A stretch of DNA of 64,000 nt, taken from NCBI GenBank assembly GCA_944389025.1, contig CALXKU010000012.1:1-64000 (forward strand). Direction: 5' to 3'. Origin of the DNA: an uncultured Spirochaetaceae bacterium (GTDB taxonomy: Bacteria > Spirochaetota > Spirochaetia > Sphaerochaetales > Sphaerochaetaceae). Positions 1 through 9,005 of the stretch are shown here, one piece after another (within the stretch, counting starts at the first letter, position 1; the number at the start of each line of letters is the position of its first letter). The position numbers were made by a program, and so were the translations under genes. Under the pieces are notes generated by a model. The model searched no databases. It worked only from the letters and a program-made list of their open reading frames with translations, and was not told the origin of the DNA.

Positions 1-2
1 TT

Positions 3-53
3 AGGGAAGCATATGAGGAGAAGGGATTTACGACAATTCATCCATCACCTTAA
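3..53 (+). CDS. C-terminal end of an unidentified protein (partial)
   Basis: An open frame enters from the left edge and ends at a TAA at 51-53, giving a 16-residue tail that reads REAYEEKGFTTIHPSP. The stop lies inside a hairpin that looks like a terminator, which is what one expects at the end of a plus-strand gene. The tail is far too short to identify. It could also be chance. Confidence 0.35.
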   Translation, partial: REAYEEKGFTTIHPSP

Positions 54-70
54 AAGGTGATAGCTTTCTT
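44..70 (+). terminator. Hairpin terminator at the left edge
   Basis: Arms ATCACCT and AGGTGAT (44-61) close a TAAA loop and are followed by a short T-rich run. It would end the plus-strand gene entering from the left. Confidence 0.5.
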
Positions 71-79
71 GCCGATGTT

Positions 80-111
80 TTGTAAAGAACTCCCCGCCAA
101 AAATGACGGGG
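80..111 (-). terminator. Probable terminator of the RND efflux operon
   Basis: A CCCCG/CGGGG hairpin (92-111) lies just past the stop of the RND permease. On the minus strand it is followed by AGTTCTTT, a weak T-run. Confidence 0.45.
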
Positions 112-118
112 ATAGCAA

Positions 119-3100
119 TCAAAGTTCTGAATCAAGATGCCTTAGACGCCTCATATCATATTCAAGAAGCTGGTTGTTAAGGCTCTCAGGATCATCGTAC
201 CTCTTCTCTCTTCTCGTATTGAAGAGCGAGTACAGTACCGGTGAAAGGAGAAGAGTCAGGAACGCACCGGTCGTGATACCACCCACGAACGTGAGTGCGA
301 TCGGCTGCATCATCTCAGAACCCTCTCCTGGGAAGAACGCCATCGGGATAAGGCCAAGAATCGTAGTAAGGGTCGTCATCAGAATCGGGCGCAGTCTTCC
401 GCGTGCTGCCTGGAGACAGGCTTCCCTTACTGGCACCTTCTGCCTGACAAGGCGGTTGATACAGTCGATAAGAACGATACCGTTGTTAACGACAACTCCG
501 ATAAGGGCGACGATACCTACAATCGAGAAGAGCGTGAAATCGGCACCATAGAAGATATGAACCCAGATAACTCCGATTAAAAGAAGAGGAATCGTTACGA
601 ATATGATCAGAGGATCGATGAGGGATTCGAACTGCGCCGCCATAACCGCGTAAACGAGGAAGAGTGCAAGGGCGACAATCATTATGAGAGTCGGCCCGAA
701 TTCACTGAAATCGCTCATCTCACCTGTCTGCTCGATTGTAACACCTTCAGGAAGGACGAGATAATCGGCAAGAGCCTGATCAACTAAGGCTTGGACATCA
801 CTTGTAGAGTATCCTTCAGCAAGCCCTGCGGTTACGTGGTTAACCCTCACCTTGTTCTCCCTCTGTATGCTTCTCGGGCTCACCCCTTCCGTGAATTCCG
901 TGAACGTCTCAAGGCGTATATTGCCATGGCTCGTGCTCGGAACCGTGATGGATGAGAGGTTGTTTATCTGGCTAATCTCAGAGTCATCAAGCTTTACAAC
1001 AACATCGTATGAGGTATCAGTGCTGAATGTCGAAAGCTGTGTTGCAGTCAGTCCTGTGAGAGCCGCAGTAAGCGTTGATGAAAGGTCTGATACTGAGACA
1101 CCCATCTCACGTGCAAGATCGTAATCAACAGTCACCTCGACCTTCGGGGAACCGTTCTCAAGGTCTGTATCGATGTCAACAACCTCAGGAACATGCTCAG
1201 TAAGTATGCTTACGATATCGTTTGCTGTCTGGAGAGCGGCATCCTCGTTCTCGCTATGAATCGTTACCTGGATAGGATTTGAGAAGCCACGCCCTGAGCT
1301 CAACGTCCATGTAGCCTCCGGTCGCTCGGTTGTAAGAGGACGGATCATATTCTGAACATCGACTGCGGAATAAGCCTGAGCCTCGATGTCTGGAAGCCCT
1401 ATCGTGATGCTTCCAGTATTTGAAGAACCGACCTGCATCGTTATTGTCTCATAGCTGTCCTCAGGAAGGGTCTCAAGAATCCTGTCCTGCATATCGAAAA
1501 CATATTCTCTGGTAACGTTCTGTGTCGTTCCCGGCTCCAGAGAAAGGCTCAGGCTCACCTCGTCATCGGTGGTCATAGCCGGCATCAGGCTGATACCAAC
1601 ATCTGAGAACTGTGCAAAGCTGAAAGCAAGTAGCAGGATAAGGAAGACAACTAGCAGCAGGCGGTGAGAGAGGAAGTAATCAAGGGTGTGCGCATAGGCG
1701 TTCCTCATCTTCTCCTCCGCTTTCGCAAGAGCATCATCCACAACCTTGAGAGGCTTGAACTTAAGAGGTTTCTGAGTTCTCGTGTTGATTCTCAGTATGC
1801 TTCCACATAGAGCAGGAACGAGTGTGACCGACACGAAGAGAGAACAGGCAAGAGAGATACAGACCGTTATTACGAGGTCCTGGAACATTATACCCATCAT
1901 ACCGAGATCATACTTGTAGATGATGAACGGCACGAATACGCAAAGCGTCGTAAGGGTTGATGCGACGATTGCAAGGAACATGTTCTTAGAGCCGAGAATA
2001 GCGGCTATAGCACTCTTTTCTCCCTGCTGGCGGAATGAATATGTGTTTTCAAGAATGATGATTGATGCGTCAACGATCATTCCGATACCAAGAATAAGAC
2101 CGCTCATACTCATGCTGTTAACACTCATTCCCGTAATGCTCATTATCATCAGCGTGATGAGAACACAGATAGGCATCGAGAGCGATATAATGATTGTTGT
2201 CTTAATACCGCGAAGAAAGACGAAGATGATAAGAGCCGCAAGGATGACACCTTCGATAAGCGAGCTGTAAACGGCATCCATAGTCTGTGTAATCATCTCG
2301 GTGGAGTCCCTCTGCACTTCAAGGACGACTCCATCTGGGAGTTGAGCCTGAATCTCTGGAAGAGCTGCGATTACAGCGGCGGCCACGGTGGTCTCGTTAC
2401 TGTCAGAATCATTGGATACGCTGAGTGTGACAACACGTTCATTGTTGTAATAGCTTTCCCTGCCACCACGCTCCTCGGTGCGAACCACATCCGCAACATC
2501 GCGCACAAGCACCGGATAGCCATCTATGGTTGCAACAAGAGTGTTTTCAATCTCTTCCATGCTCATATAGCGGCCATCAACCGTGATCTGGTAGTCGACG
2601 TTGTTCTGGGTTATCTCACCAGTGGTACTCTGGATATTACGTGCGGCAACAGCTGCACTGATCTGAGAAAGAGTGATCCCGTACGCCTGCATGCGGTTCG
2701 GGGAAACGAGAATATCGTATTCGATGTTGCTACCACCGAAAGAGTCGACCTGGCTTACACCCTCGATCCTCTCGATAAGCGGACTTACGGTATCATCAGC
2801 AATGACCTGAAGCTCATCGACAGTCATATCGCCTCTGAGCATGAGGCGAAGTATAGTTGTGCTTCCTGAAGCGTTGAAGGTCATGACAGTCGGACTTTCA
2901 GCCCAGTCTGGAAGTCTTCTCGTTATACGCGTGACCGCGCTCTGCACCTCGTCCTGAGCCTCATCGAGATCGGTGCCGTACTCAAACTGTAGGATGACAT
3001 AACAAGAGCCCTCTCTGCTGACGGAAGTCATGGTATCAAGATTCTCGATATTTCCAACCGCATCCTCTATGACCTCGGCAACCTGTAGCTCTACCTCTTC

Positions 3101-3268
3101 TGGCCCCGCATCATTGCAACTTACCATGACTGAGACGACAGGCATCTCAACCGACGGATAGAGAGCAATGTCGAGACGTGGAAGGAAAACGACGGCTATC
3201 ACGGCGATGAGAAGGTAGACCATCGTCATGAGTACCGGACGTCTTACCGATAATTCAGCAATTGTCAT
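119..3268 (-). CDS. RND efflux permease, HAE1/SwrC-like (AcrB family)
   Basis: Inner-membrane proton-driven pump subunit of a tripartite efflux system. The 1049-residue length is normal for the family. It starts MTIAELSVRRPV, the usual N-terminal helix entry, behind AAGGAGGAAGG. The TM4 motif reads GMIVDASIIILEN, so only one of the two adjacent AcrB aspartates is kept. The TM10 motif reads VVNNGIVLID, with Asn where AcrB has the relay Lys. Both variants resemble the SwrC-like clade rather than enteric AcrB. It is third in an operon after a TolC-like channel and an adaptor, with 12 bases between it and the adaptor. The substrate cannot be read from sequence. Confidence 0.93.
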   Translation of the reverse strand: MTIAELSVRRPVLMTMVYLLIAVIAVVFLPRLDIALYPSVEMPVVSVMVSCNDAGPEEVELQVAEVIEDAVGNIENLDTMTSVSREGSCYVILQFEYGTDLDEAQDEVQSAVTRITRRLPDWAESPTVMTFNASGSTTILRLMLRGDMTVDELQVIADDTVSPLIERIEGVSQVDSFGGSNIEYDILVSPNRMQAYGITLSQISAAVAARNIQSTTGEITQNNVDYQITVDGRYMSMEEIENTLVATIDGYPVLVRDVADVVRTEERGGRESYYNNERVVTLSVSNDSDSNETTVAAAVIAALPEIQAQLPDGVVLEVQRDSTEMITQTMDAVYSSLIEGVILAALIIFVFLRGIKTTIIISLSMPICVLITLMIMSITGMSVNSMSMSGLILGIGMIVDASIIILENTYSFRQQGEKSAIAAILGSKNMFLAIVASTLTTLCVFVPFIIYKYDLGMMGIMFQDLVITVCISLACSLFVSVTLVPALCGSILRINTRTQKPLKFKPLKVVDDALAKAEEKMRNAYAHTLDYFLSHRLLLVVFLILLLAFSFAQFSDVGISLMPAMTTDDEVSLSLSLEPGTTQNVTREYVFDMQDRILETLPEDSYETITMQVGSSNTGSITIGLPDIEAQAYSAVDVQNMIRPLTTERPEATWTLSSGRGFSNPIQVTIHSENEDAALQTANDIVSILTEHVPEVVDIDTDLENGSPKVEVTVDYDLAREMGVSVSDLSSTLTAALTGLTATQLSTFSTDTSYDVVVKLDDSEISQINNLSSITVPSTSHGNIRLETFTEFTEGVSPRSIQRENKVRVNHVTAGLAEGYSTSDVQALVDQALADYLVLPEGVTIEQTGEMSDFSEFGPTLIMIVALALFLVYAVMAAQFESLIDPLIIFVTIPLLLIGVIWVHIFYGADFTLFSIVGIVALIGVVVNNGIVLIDCINRLVRQKVPVREACLQAARGRLRPILMTTLTTILGLIPMAFFPGEGSEMMQPIALTFVGGITTGAFLTLLLSPVLYSLFNTRREKRYDDPESLNNQLLEYDMRRLRHLDSEL

Positions 3269-3280
3269 TATCCTTCCTCC

Positions 3281-4204
3281 TTACACGATGGAGACGGATG
3301 TGCCGTCCGAGACGTTTCCTGCCGTTACTACCATATCTCCCGCCTCAAGACCTGAAAGGATCACGACCTCTGTAGAGTTGCTGCTTCCTGTAACAACCGG
3401 TGTCCTTACGGCAACTCCGTCCTTAACAACATAGACAACGGACTCTCCCGCATATGTGTTGATTGCGGAAGCAGGAACAATTAATGCATCGTCTATTTTC
3501 TCTGTTACAAGATCGATTGATACGTACATGCCTTCAAGGATTCCATCAGTATCACCGGTGAAAGAAAGTTCAACAGGAAGAGTCCTGTTGGTTGTGTTGA
3601 GAATCGGAGCCATATAGCTTACCTCTACAGGGTAGCTTCTATCAGGATATGCGATTGAGGTGACACTTCCTTCAAGTCCGAGAGAGAGTGTTGAGATATA
3701 GCGCTCAGGAATGAGCGTTGACACGTAAAGCGTCTTATCAGGCATGATCGTGATTATAGGTGTGGACGCGGAAACGGTTGAGCCGGCTGTAGCATCAACA
3801 GAGAGCACAGTACCGCTTACTTTCGCTTTAACAGGGCTCATCTCATACTGGCTTCCCGGGCGTGAAGGATCGACGTAGGCAATCACATCACCTTCGCTTA
3901 CAGCATCTCCCCTATTCACCTGAACGCTCTTAAGGGTTCCACTCGTCTCAGGAAGAACACTTATGTTGTTGTCATTCGTAGTGACCTCCCCCTGGAACCT
4001 TGTAGTCTCTATGAACTGGGAAACGGAAGCGGCCGCTGCAGATACGTTGATGACAACATCATCACTCGTTTCCACAGTAGCTCTGACGACCTCCTCCTTT
4101 GCACCGAACATCTTATATAGTGTCGCTCCTGCCATTACCAGACAGATAAGCAAGAGAATCACAGTAACTGTCTTATCAAAACCACTAGATTTCTTCTTTT
4201 CCAT
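3281..4204 (-). CDS. RND efflux periplasmic adaptor (membrane fusion protein)
   Basis: Links the inner-membrane RND pump to the outer-membrane channel. An N-terminal membrane anchor (about residues 12-32 of the 307) is followed by a barrel-sandwich pattern split around VNRGDAVSEGDVIAYVDPS and the later AKVSGTVLSVDATAGSTV, then beta-barrel and membrane-proximal domains ending SDGTSVSIV. I chose the ATG at 4204 because GGAG sits 7 bases upstream; a TTG 12 bases earlier would sit inside that ribosome site. The alpha-hairpin is very short, as in many spirochaete adaptors. It lies 14 bases after the TolC-like gene and 12 before the permease. Confidence 0.9.
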   Translation of the reverse strand: MEKKKSSGFDKTVTVILLLICLVMAGATLYKMFGAKEEVVRATVETSDDVVINVSAAAASVSQFIETTRFQGEVTTNDNNISVLPETSGTLKSVQVNRGDAVSEGDVIAYVDPSRPGSQYEMSPVKAKVSGTVLSVDATAGSTVSASTPIITIMPDKTLYVSTLIPERYISTLSLGLEGSVTSIAYPDRSYPVEVSYMAPILNTTNRTLPVELSFTGDTDGILEGMYVSIDLVTEKIDDALIVPASAINTYAGESVVYVVKDGVAVRTPVVTGSSNSTEVVILSGLEAGDMVVTAGNVSDGTSVSIV

Positions 4205-4218
4205 TTTATTCTCCAAAA

Positions 4219-5565
4219 TTACTTTTCAGCATAGAGAGTTACCAGACTCTCATAATCAAGGTTAAGGGTGAAAGCGAGGGTGTATACATTCTGAATGTAT
4301 TCGCTCTCCGCATTTATAAGATCCATCTGAGCACTGCTCAGGCTGTCCATCTTCTTCTGAAGATCGGAAAGGGATGAGAGTCCCGCATTATAGGATTCTT
4401 CGGCAAGATCGTATGTTCTCTGAGCAAGGTCCACCATCTTACCATATATCTCAATATTGCTTCTGCTCTGCTCTATCTTAATAAGAGTGCTTCTTATTGT
4501 GCTTAAAAGGTTTTCCCTACCGGCAACGAGGTTTATCTTGCTGATTGCAACATCATCCTCAGCATTGCGCACTGCCGTGTTTCCCTTGCTCCCCGGGATA
4601 TATGAGCCAACAGGAATTGAGAAAGAGACTGTTGCGGATGCCGTATCATTCATACCGAAATCATTGTAAATCGTTTCATGCGTAATCGGATTATTCTGAC
4701 GATGCGTATAGTCTCCACCCACATTGTAATTCAAAGAGAGAGAAACACTCGGATACAGGTTACTTACCTTTTGCACGGTAAGGGCCGCCTCGGAGGATGC
4801 GACTGTCGCATTAAGCATCCTTACTGTATTCGTATTATCCCCGTATGCAGCATAAAGCTCTTCAGCTGTAGGCAGATCAAGATAAGCTATCTGTGGGAAA
4901 TCGGTGACATCGAAATCTCCCTCGATTCCCGTGAGAATCCTGAAAGCTTCCTGGCTTAGGGTATACGCATCCTCAAGCTGCTTTAAAGCGGACTCGTAAT
5001 TCAGCACTTCAAGCTCTGAGTTAGAGAGATCAAGACTCGTAGCGAGACCGGCTGAATATGCATCCTGAACGCTCTCGTACGTTCTCCTTGCCGCCTCAAG
5101 AGAGGTCTTTGCGCTCTCCATACCCCTCTTAGCGCTAACTAGATTCCAGTAAGAGGTGGTCACACTCTGCTCAACAGAGGATAAGCTCATTGCGTAATTA
5201 AGATTTGCAAGAATCTTCGCAGCATTATTTGCCGCCGTTGTACCTATCATGCTGGTTCCCATCCCCATGGAAATGCCGACATCAAAACCGGCTGTGGCAT
5301 TCCAGGAATTCGGATCAAGCGTACTATTTCCAAGAATACTTCCAACGAGGGTAGCAGATCCTGTCAAAGTCAGATCCGGAATATACTGGGAAGCGTTATT
5401 TGCACTCCTGATGCTCTGCTGTAGCTCAAGACGTGCTATCTCCATATCCGTGTTATTCTCCATGGCACTTGATATAGCCTCATCGAGGGTTATCACATTT
5501 CCATCTGCAAAAGATGGGAAACAGAGGGCCATCAGGAGAACGGGGAGAATAAGGATTTTCCTCAT
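4219..5565 (-). CDS. TolC-like outer-membrane efflux channel
   Basis: 448 residues with a Sec signal peptide (MRKILILPVLLMALCFPSFA) and two related halves typical of the outer membrane efflux protein family: ALDEAI-like start (ITLDEAISSAMENN), long alpha-helical stretches rich in Ala, Ser and Glu, and the YNAGLSSLSDLQKKMDSL motif shortly before the C-terminus. The first gene of the efflux operon, with TAGGAG 6 bases before the ATG. It would form the trimeric exit duct for the adaptor and permease that follow. Confidence 0.92.
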   Translation of the reverse strand: MRKILILPVLLMALCFPSFADGNVITLDEAISSAMENNTDMEIARLELQQSIRSANNASQYIPDLTLTGSATLVGSILGNSTLDPNSWNATAGFDVGISMGMGTSMIGTTAANNAAKILANLNYAMSLSSVEQSVTTSYWNLVSAKRGMESAKTSLEAARRTYESVQDAYSAGLATSLDLSNSELEVLNYESALKQLEDAYTLSQEAFRILTGIEGDFDVTDFPQIAYLDLPTAEELYAAYGDNTNTVRMLNATVASSEAALTVQKVSNLYPSVSLSLNYNVGGDYTHRQNNPITHETIYNDFGMNDTASATVSFSIPVGSYIPGSKGNTAVRNAEDDVAISKINLVAGRENLLSTIRSTLIKIEQSRSNIEIYGKMVDLAQRTYDLAEESYNAGLSSLSDLQKKMDSLSSAQMDLINAESEYIQNVYTLAFTLNLDYESLVTLYAEK

Positions 5566-5901
5566 ATATCACTCCTAATAAAATAACAATGTATAAACAA
5601 ACAACTTTTCACTTATGGTCGAAAAACTATACAACCATGATAATTATGTAACAAAACAAGAATTTTGTATAAGTGCTAATGCTTGTCATTTAGATGATTT
5701 GGATATGGATTTTCTGTGAACTAACATGATTCTAACATTTCGCCAATAAAAACCTTTCAAACATTTCCCGAACTATGGAATATTGCTGATCATGCACCAG
5801 AAGAATATCGATAATCAAGTATTTATTTTCTCCCCTATTTTGATTTCGTAACTAAAACAATCTAAATTAAAAATTCTGTAACATGAAAGTATTATCCTCC
5901 T
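5566..5901. other. Gene-free stretch upstream of the efflux operon
   Basis: AT-rich, with stops in all frames. It must hold the efflux-operon promoter on the minus strand, but I see no convincing -35/-10 pair and no clear operator. Confidence 0.5.
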
Positions 5902-5975
5902 GCACCCTTTTCTTCAACTGTATAGAGTTTTTCACGTCTAAACACCCACATTCGATTAATTTTCACGGCGAGGAA
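5902..5975 (+). repeat. Diverged fifth copy of the porin leader
   Basis: Begins GCACCCTTTTCTTCA and ends TTTTCACGGCGAGGAA, matching both ends and the roughly 75-bp length of the leader found before the four island porins. The middle has drifted. No porin follows: an ATPase tail is joined directly after GAGGAA. Confidence 0.7.
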
Positions 5976-5976
5976 A

Positions 5977-6234
5977 CAAGATTCTACGCTTGAAGAAGAT
6001 TTCTTCATCAGAAGTAGGTCTCACCTAATCCCCATAGAAGTCAAAGCTACAAACGGACGCTCAAAATCCTTGAGTACACTGATAAAAAGCGAACGATATA
6101 AAGATATCGAAGCGGGAATAAAACTTGCAGGTGGAAACATTGGAGTTGAAAACAATATTTATACATTCCCTCTTTTCTGTGCTTCACTGCTAAGAGATTT
6201 TATCAAGAACACAACAGAAGCAGTGTTCTCATGA
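5977..6234 (+). pseudogene. 3' fragment of a DUF4143-type ATPase
   Basis: An open frame without a start encodes about 85 residues that match the C-terminal end of the island ATPases: DSTLEEDFFIRSRSHLIPIE then VKA, the acidic-then-E-x-K pattern of their PD-(D/E)XK-like tail, followed by a SKSLSTLIKSERY segment like the SKSLNTILNTQKY of the 15733 ATPase, and an NIYTFPLF end like the IPLYL ends of the others. It terminates at TGA 6232-6234. The whole AAA domain is missing, and a porin leader has been joined in its place. Confidence 0.8.
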
Positions 6235-6319
6235 ATTCTTGAGAATGCTGTTCATATTGTTTTCACTTGTTGTTTTTGAATTATCAAGTAGGAAACTAAT
6301 TATATTTAAACTCGAATTA

Positions 6320-6463
6320 TCCAGAAAAACGTGTAAATTTTTATAATTTTTCACAGAAAAATGTGAAGCTATCAAAAAAGGTAAATTACTTTGGATAAAA
6401 AACGGAGCTATCACAAACATTCCACTCTATCTGGCTCGTAAAACAAAAGAACTAATTAAATAA
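6320..6463 (+). pseudogene. Deletion scar of a DUF4143 ATPase gene
   Basis: The first 75 bases match the promoter-proximal region of the intact ATPase gene at 11794, including two AGAAAAA(C/T)GTG boxes 32 bp apart (6322 and 6354) and the ATTACTTTG start region. They run straight into the last 23 codons of the same gene (IKNGAITNIPLYLARKTKEL, stop TAA 6461-6463). About 1.2 kb of coding sequence is missing. The downstream 100 bases and the Fic gene also match the second copy, so this was once a complete ATPase-Fic module. Confidence 0.85.
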
Positions 6464-6513
6464 CGATAGCTGCAAGCAAATATTTAGCTCATAATATAAT
6501 CTTAATTAATTTA

Positions 6514-6560
6514 TTCAAGCCAAAATTTGACTTGAATGTCGCACTCTATCCCTTTATACT
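6514..6560 (+). promoter_or_regulatory. Operator/promoter of the first fic gene
   Basis: An inverted repeat with 11-bp arms (6514-6536, one mismatch) overlaps a -35 box TTGAAT (6532-6537). The -10 box TATACT (6555-6560) follows at a 17-bp spacing. Six bases separate the -10 from the ATG at 6567, so the predicted mRNA would be leaderless. No Shine-Dalgarno is present. Confidence 0.65.
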
Positions 6561-6566
6561 GAATTT

Positions 6567-7682
6567 ATGGATCAGATTATATATATTTGGCAAAGAAAAG
6601 ATTGGCCTAATTTTCATTGGGATATCGATAAACTATTGCCCCTTCTATATGAGACAACGCAGAAAAGATCTTTCTTTCTTGGTCAGATATCATCCCTTGA
6701 TGATACAATACAGAAGAACGCATATGCAGATGTTCTGGAAAATGAAATCATATCATCAAATTCAATTGAGAATATACTTCTAGACAGGGATTCGGTAAGA
6801 TCCTCCCTGTTATCACGTTTAGGAGTAGAAAATGCAGGTATGAAATATTCTGACAGATATACGGCAGGAGCTGTCAACATAGTTTTTGATGCCGTCACAA
6901 ACTATTCAGTCCCTTTAACAAAAGAAAGACTTTATGGCTGGCATTCCGAACTTTTCCCTTCTGGAATGAGTGAAGGAAGGAGGATAATAACGGGAAACAG
7001 GAGACAAGGCCCGATCTATGTAGTATCTGGGAGTATGGGTAAAGAAATCATCCACTATGAAGCCCCTCCTGCAGATCGGATTGACGCAGAGATAGATAGA
7101 TTTCTCAAATTCGTAAACGAAGAGGAATCTGTGAACATCTTGATTAAGGCGGCAGTGGCACATGTCTGGTTCGTATCAATCCATCCGTTTGCTGATGGAA
7201 ACGGGAGGATAGCAAGAACGATAACTGAAATGCTGCTGGCTAAGGCGGATGGGCTGCCTCATAGGTATTACAGCTTATCATTGGAGATAATGAAAAACAG
7301 AAAAGAGTATTATGATATTCTGGAATACACACAGAAGAATACGATGGATGTAACAAAGTTCATCGAGTATTTTCTAAAAACAATCCAGAAATCTGTAGCC
7401 ACATCCCAGGCAAAGATTGAGAAAACAATAGCGAAAACAAAATTCTGGGATTCAATCAGAAAGTACCCTTTGAATGAAAGACAGATAAAAATACTGAACA
7501 TGATGCAGGAAGATTTTGAAGGGAAGTTGACCACGGCAAAATGGGAGAAACTGAATAAATGCTCCCACTCCACTGCATTGAGAGATATCAAAGATTTAAT
7601 CGATAAAGGTATCTTGATCGATGATGGAAAGCATTCTAAAAACACAAGCTATTTGCTGCAACATACAGAGAAAAACGACTAG
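6567..7682 (+). CDS. Fic-domain AMP-transferase with winged-helix tail, copy 1
   Basis: 371 residues. An N-terminal helical domain like DUF4172 (WPNFHWDIDKLLPLLYE) is followed by a Fic core with the full catalytic motif HPFADGNGRIAR (residues 206-217): catalytic His and the Gly-rich, Arg-containing anion hole are intact. SNSIEN at 64-69 fits the class II inhibitory motif [S/T]xxxE[G/N], so the enzyme should be self-inhibited. The last 65 residues (NERQIKILNM, STALRDIKDLIDKGIL) look like a winged helix. The family transfers AMP or other nucleotide groups to protein hydroxyls; the target is unknown. From about 6933 on it is essentially identical in DNA to the copy at 13192. Confidence 0.93.
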   Translation: MDQIIYIWQRKDWPNFHWDIDKLLPLLYETTQKRSFFLGQISSLDDTIQKNAYADVLENEIISSNSIENILLDRDSVRSSLLSRLGVENAGMKYSDRYTAGAVNIVFDAVTNYSVPLTKERLYGWHSELFPSGMSEGRRIITGNRRQGPIYVVSGSMGKEIIHYEAPPADRIDAEIDRFLKFVNEEESVNILIKAAVAHVWFVSIHPFADGNGRIARTITEMLLAKADGLPHRYYSLSLEIMKNRKEYYDILEYTQKNTMDVTKFIEYFLKTIQKSVATSQAKIEKTIAKTKFWDSIRKYPLNERQIKILNMMQEDFEGKLTTAKWEKLNKCSHSTALRDIKDLIDKGILIDDGKHSKNTSYLLQHTEKND

Positions 7683-7700
7683 AAAAGATCTTTCGTAACT

Positions 7701-7775
7701 GCACTCTTTACTTCATTAGCAAGTTAAAACGTTGCAAAAACATTCATATTTCCTCTATTTTCACGGCGAGGAAGT
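7701..7775 (+). repeat. 75-bp porin leader, copy before porin 7776
   Basis: Runs from GCACTCTTTACTTCATTAGC to GGCGAGGAAGT and abuts the ATG. The same 75-bp element precedes the porins at 10489, 14401 and 17197. It ends in the ribosome site GAGGAAG. A possible promoter inside it is TTGCAA (7732-7737), 18 bp, TATTTT (7756-7761), which would leave a very short untranslated leader. The promoter reading is inference. Confidence 0.8.
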
Positions 7776-8834
7776 ATGAAAAAGATACTTACAATTCTCG
7801 CAGTTGCACTTCTCGCATGTACAACTGTATTCGCAGGAGTAACCTTCTCCGGTAGCTCCACATTTGGTTACCTTGTAAACGTCAATGACGGAAACTGGAG
7901 CCAGTATTTCTACGGAGATGACGGAGACGATACAAACCCGAACACTCTCAAGGTTTCAATCGCAGATGATAACGGGCTCTGGACTGTTGGATTAAGAACA
8001 GGATATCCAGATAAGGCTGCTACATTCGGTGATACAGGAAGCATGGGTGGAGATGTCACAATCGACTTTGCAAAGCTCTTCGGTCTTGATGGCTGGAAGC
8101 TTAATGCTGGAATGATTGGAAACGACAGATATACGACTCTCAGAGCATATTCCAACCAGTCTGGAAACAGCTACGACAGAATCAGAACTGTAGGCGGTAG
8201 CTATGTAGCATGGGTAGGAGTTGGCTATGGTGATCTCGTAGAGGCTCAGCTCGCTGTTGATCCAGGCCTCAATGCAGGTGCTGATGACAAGATTTCTTCA
8301 AAGTCCGATATCCTCGCATCTGTTCTCGTAACACCGCTTGATGGACTTAAGGTATCTGTTGACTATGCATGGAAGGGTGAATATGCATGGAAAGACGGAG
8401 TTGCTACCAACGACAAGGGTCTCGTAGGCGGAGCAGTTGATGTAAACATCAGCGACATGCTCGGACTCGACTTCTCAGTTGGTGTTTCTGTTGCTGACAG
8501 GTATCACATCGGAGCTAAGACAAACGATCTCGCTGTAACAGTTTATGGTGGAGTTGACGTAGTAGACGTAGCAGTCGAGTATGCTTATACAGCAAAGGTT
8601 CACTACCTCTATGCAAAGGTTAACCTCAACCTCATCGAGAACATGCTTCTCAACGTATACTTCGGTGCAAACGATGTCACTAAGTTTGCTGATGAGGTAT
8701 TCGTTGGTGGAGAGGTTGGATACACACTCTCTGGAGTTACCTTTAAGCTTGCCGCAGAGTATGCTGCAGGAGCTGCAAAGGAGCTCGAGTACACAGGATT
8801 CAACATCGCTCCAAGCATTTCTTTCGCTTGGTAA
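7776..8834 (+). CDS. Type-1 outer-membrane beta-barrel porin-like protein
   Basis: 352 residues with a Sec signal peptide (MKKILTILAVALLACTTVFA, cleavage before Gly). The mature part alternates amphipathic strands with acidic loops such as YGDDGDDTNPNTLKVS and ends SISFAW, a C-terminal aromatic suited to BAM-mediated insertion. It shares blocks such as YTTLRAYSNQSGN and VAWVGVGYGDLVEAQLAVDP with the porin at 10489, while putative surface loops differ. Leader upstream, hairpin terminator downstream. The substrate is unknown. Confidence is high for barrel protein, moderate for pore function. Confidence 0.82.
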   Translation: MKKILTILAVALLACTTVFAGVTFSGSSTFGYLVNVNDGNWSQYFYGDDGDDTNPNTLKVSIADDNGLWTVGLRTGYPDKAATFGDTGSMGGDVTIDFAKLFGLDGWKLNAGMIGNDRYTTLRAYSNQSGNSYDRIRTVGGSYVAWVGVGYGDLVEAQLAVDPGLNAGADDKISSKSDILASVLVTPLDGLKVSVDYAWKGEYAWKDGVATNDKGLVGGAVDVNISDMLGLDFSVGVSVADRYHIGAKTNDLAVTVYGGVDVVDVAVEYAYTAKVHYLYAKVNLNLIENMLLNVYFGANDVTKFADEVFVGGEVGYTLSGVTFKLAAEYAAGAAKELEYTGFNIAPSISFAW

Positions 8835-8860
8835 TAGGATCAGGTGCACTGAACCATACA

Positions 8861-8892
8861 CCCCTTGCCCATTCGGTGAGGGGTTTATTATT
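8861..8892 (+). terminator. Terminator after porin 7776
   Basis: CCCCTTGCCC-ATTC-GGTGAGGGG hairpin followed by TTTATTATTT. Similar hairpins follow the porins at 10489 and 19459. Confidence 0.85.
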
Positions 8893-8917
8893 TGCTCCAT
8901 GCGATATACTATTTCAT

Positions 8918-8996
8918 TATAAAATTGTGAAATTTGCTCTAATATTCCCCTAGAAAAATGTAAAAATAATATTGTTTTTCCCATAGAAAAGTGTAG
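8918..8996 (+). repeat. Three direct repeats, 33-bp period, before ATPase 9006
   Basis: TATAAAATTGTGA (8918), TAGAAAAATGTAA (8951) and TAGAAAAGTGTAG (8984) start exactly 33 bp apart, and the last ends 9 bases before the GTG start. Spacing near three helical turns puts the boxes on one DNA face, which suits co-operative protein binding. A -10-like TAGAAT (8994-8999) overlaps the last box. Confidence 0.65.
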
Positions 8997-9005
8997 AATA
9001 ACTAT

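Noticed and set aside
2342-2869. Long plus-strand open frame inside the RND permease gene
   Set aside because: It mirrors the coding strand of a well-conserved permease and has no ribosome site; it is a shadow frame.
6229-6420. 63-codon minus-strand frame between the ATPase relics
   Set aside because: It lies antisense to the operator boxes of the scar and has no ribosome site.
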